DNA of 64,000 bases from assembly GCF_001039355.2 (NCBI RefSeq), contig NW_019773648.1, positions 1 to 64,000 on the forward strand, read 5' to 3'. Below the pieces are notes generated by a model, which saw nothing but the letters and a program-made list of their open reading frames with translations, was not told the DNA's origin and searched no databases. A program made the translations under genes and the position numbers. The DNA is from Lingula anatina. Its lineage: Eukaryota > Brachiopoda > Lingulata > Lingulida > Lingulidae. Shown here piece by piece: positions 62,801 through 64,000 of this stretch (its first letter is position 1; each line of letters starts with the position of its first letter).

Positions 62801-63390
62801 GAAAGTAATTCAGAATACAGCTGTATGAGTACTGGCAATGAAGAGGTCCCAGCTGCAAGCACTAGTCATGAAACGGCATTAACAATAGGTGTTTATTGCA
62901 TATATTTTCCAATTCATCTGCTTTAAAGTTACAGCTAAAAATTGTGAATTGTCATATTGAGAGATGAATTTAAAAAAATGCAATCTGTAATACATATATT
63001 ATATTTGTTGACATCATGTACAAAAAACATGTAAATGCATGCAACTCCTTTGAAATAAATTTTATAAGTCTGTGGATTATTTTTCAAGCTGTACATGAGG
63101 CAAGGCATGATAAATTCATAAGAGCCCACTTAATAGTGTAATAATTAGTTATATATTTAATTATTAATTCTGTATTTTGTCAAATTCCAGGTGCCAGCAA
63201 AAGAATTTATGAGGTAGAAAAAGAGAGGTTGCAAGTGGAAAAAGAGAGGCTGGCAGTGGAGAGAGAACGTCTGAAGTTGGAGAGGGAAAGATTAGAAATT
63301 GACAAAAAGAAGGATATTTTATTTGAAAAAATGAAGGAATATTATGAGGCAAAGTTGGAGATGAAGAAGAAGTTTTTTCAAGAACTTTAG
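59810..63390 (+). CDS. Myb/SANT-like DNA-binding protein (NAIF1/MSANTD type), 248 aa
   Basis: Six exons: 59810-59958, 60183-60342, 61857-61932, 62395-62466, 62799-62888 and 63191-63390 (TAG), 747 nt in frame. Residues about 3-85 form a Myb/SANT-like trihelix: YSNAEVAVLVEEV, then WTEVAEKVNSVS, then VRKKWHDLTSRTKQKEAKLR. This is the type found in NAIF1, MSANTD and TSNARE1 proteins, which derive from the Myb-like gene of Harbinger transposons. A Ser-rich linker follows and then a long charged coiled coil rich in EKERL and ERERL, ending in MKKKFFQEL. It probably binds DNA in the nucleus and dimerises through the coiled coil. A PolyA signal AATAAA lies at 63477-63482. No Harbinger nuclease is nearby. 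The 72-nt exon 62395-62466 starts beside a MITE and has the same phase at both ends, so it may be optional. Confidence 0.85.
60484..61201. mobile_element. Foldback element with 118-bp arms in a NAIF1-like intron
   Basis: 60484-60601 pairs with 61084-61201 as an inverted repeat (outer end CTTTTCATTTACATAAATGT, inner end near TTTAGTGACA) with few mismatches. The 482-bp middle is noncoding. The right arm stops at the n at 61202, and the alternative haplotype after it lacks most of that arm. Confidence 0.8.
61202..61202. other. Assembly junction (single n) between two haplotype copies
   Basis: 61203-61364 repeats 60926-61086 nearly exactly. The first copy then continues into the foldback right arm while the second continues into unique intron sequence, as expected for alleles that differ by an indel at a hairpin. 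Confidence 0.75.
61490..61785 (-). mobile_element. tRNA-derived SINE
   Basis: On the minus strand the head near 61785-61700 has a pol III A-box-like TGGTAGAATGC and a B box GGTTCAATCCC, followed by a body with GGTCATAATAAAGACC and a tail near 61490. This is the arrangement of a tRNA-headed SINE; no intact tRNA gene is present. Confidence 0.65.
62106..62378. mobile_element. MITE with ~70-bp imperfect inverted ends
   Basis: The left end GAGCGCATTCAGAACA mirrors the right end, whose reverse complement is GAGCACATTCAGAACA. Pairing continues to ATTCCCTGATGG. It ends 16 bp before the acceptor of the 62395-62466 exon. Confidence 0.75.
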
Positions 63391-64000
63391 GACTCCTGCC
63401 CATAGTACCCATATTACATGTACATGTACAGTGTTTACATTGTAGTATTAGTACCCATGGTATGTTACAAAAATGTAATAAATATAATATCCTTAGTTAC
63501 AAATAACTTTATATTTCCTTTCTTATTTGAAAAGCTTGAAGTACATTAGCATTAGAAATTAAAAAGGGTGTTATCTGAGGCCATTCATCTTATAAAGCAT
63601 TATTTAGTAGGATTGACCAATGGTAAATATTTCATTCTTATATCTAATAAGCTGTATAAGTCAATAAAAAGTGATATTTGTCTTCAACATCATAAATGTT
63701 TTACATTGTTTCAAGGCCAATTTAGTGACACTATTGAGTACTTCAACACCAGTAGCCTTAAGAAGTTTATACTTGCCTCTTTAGCTTTAACTTAATAGTA
63801 AACAGTACTTAATTTGCGTGGTTGATTTAATGTTGAGTAGTGTAACCTCCTACAAGGAAGGCCCTGAAATGTCTTCCTAAATGTTCATATACAGGTACAG
63901 CTTTTAATATTTAGACAAAGTTGGATTAAGTAATACGTAAGTCTCCAGTAGAAACTTTAAAGCGAGTGTATCCAATTTTGCATCATTCATTTTTATCAGC
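63391..64000. other. 3' UTR and intergenic tail
   Basis: Contains the AATAAA at 63477-63482 of the NAIF1-like gene. Beyond it I recognise no gene. Confidence 0.55.

Overview
This window is animal nuclear DNA. Genes are split by GT-AG introns of about 0.2-4 kb, the sequence is AT-rich, and introns carry MITEs, a tRNA-headed SINE, and Tc1/mariner and non-LTR retrotransposon remains. A cilium-specific gene (DRC8), cap-1 RNA methylation and an invertebrate-style expansion of phytanoyl-CoA dioxygenase genes fit a marine invertebrate, plausibly a lophotrochozoan. Species cannot be fixed from sequence alone. Coordinates below come from reading splice sites and phases by eye; every gene model closes in frame from ATG to stop.

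Layout: (1) 1-15,600, two tandem minus-strand PhyH-family genes, each encoding 362 aa with identical exon phases. (2) 17,845-38,145, a 19-exon minus-strand hnRNP U-like gene (SAP, acidic, RS, SPRY, P-loop, RGG, Gln/Gly/Trp-rich tail). It has two interchangeable P-loop exons. One intron holds a large in-frame terminal exon with PHD, coiled-coil, degenerate SGNH-esterase and CCHC-knuckle domains, the arrangement of a CR1/L2 retrotransposon ORF1 protein. (3) 38,817-42,067, plus-strand DRC8/EFCAB2. (4) 42,721-45,698, minus-strand ECH1. (5) 45,883-46,845, plus-strand intronless retinol-dehydrogenase-like SDR. (6) 46,900-48,800, a transposon-rich stretch with a Tc1 remnant and a 909-bp foldback element. 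(7) 49,401-58,954, minus-strand CMTR1 with 22 coding exons. (8) 59,810-63,390, a plus-strand Myb/SANT-like (NAIF1-type) gene.

Assembly warning: three single 'n' characters (3043, 25611, 61202) each join two nearly identical stretches (1-3042 with 3044 onward; about 19,209-25,598 with 25,612-32,022; 60,926-61,086 with 61,203-61,364). The copies differ by SNPs, microsatellite lengths and one MITE insertion, and they duplicate only internal exons. They are best read as the two haplotypes of one locus laid end to end, not as real tandem duplications.

The strongest biological leads are the hnRNP U-like gene (a possible host-retrotransposon fusion isoform, and paired P-loop exons) and an inverted 136-bp copy of a CMTR1 exon lying in another intron of the same gene. 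Three divergent gene pairs (hnRNP U/DRC8, ECH1/SDR, CMTR1/NAIF1-like) suggest shared bidirectional promoters. The genes serve housekeeping roles (RNA processing and capping, fatty-acid and retinoid metabolism, cilia) and do not form one pathway.
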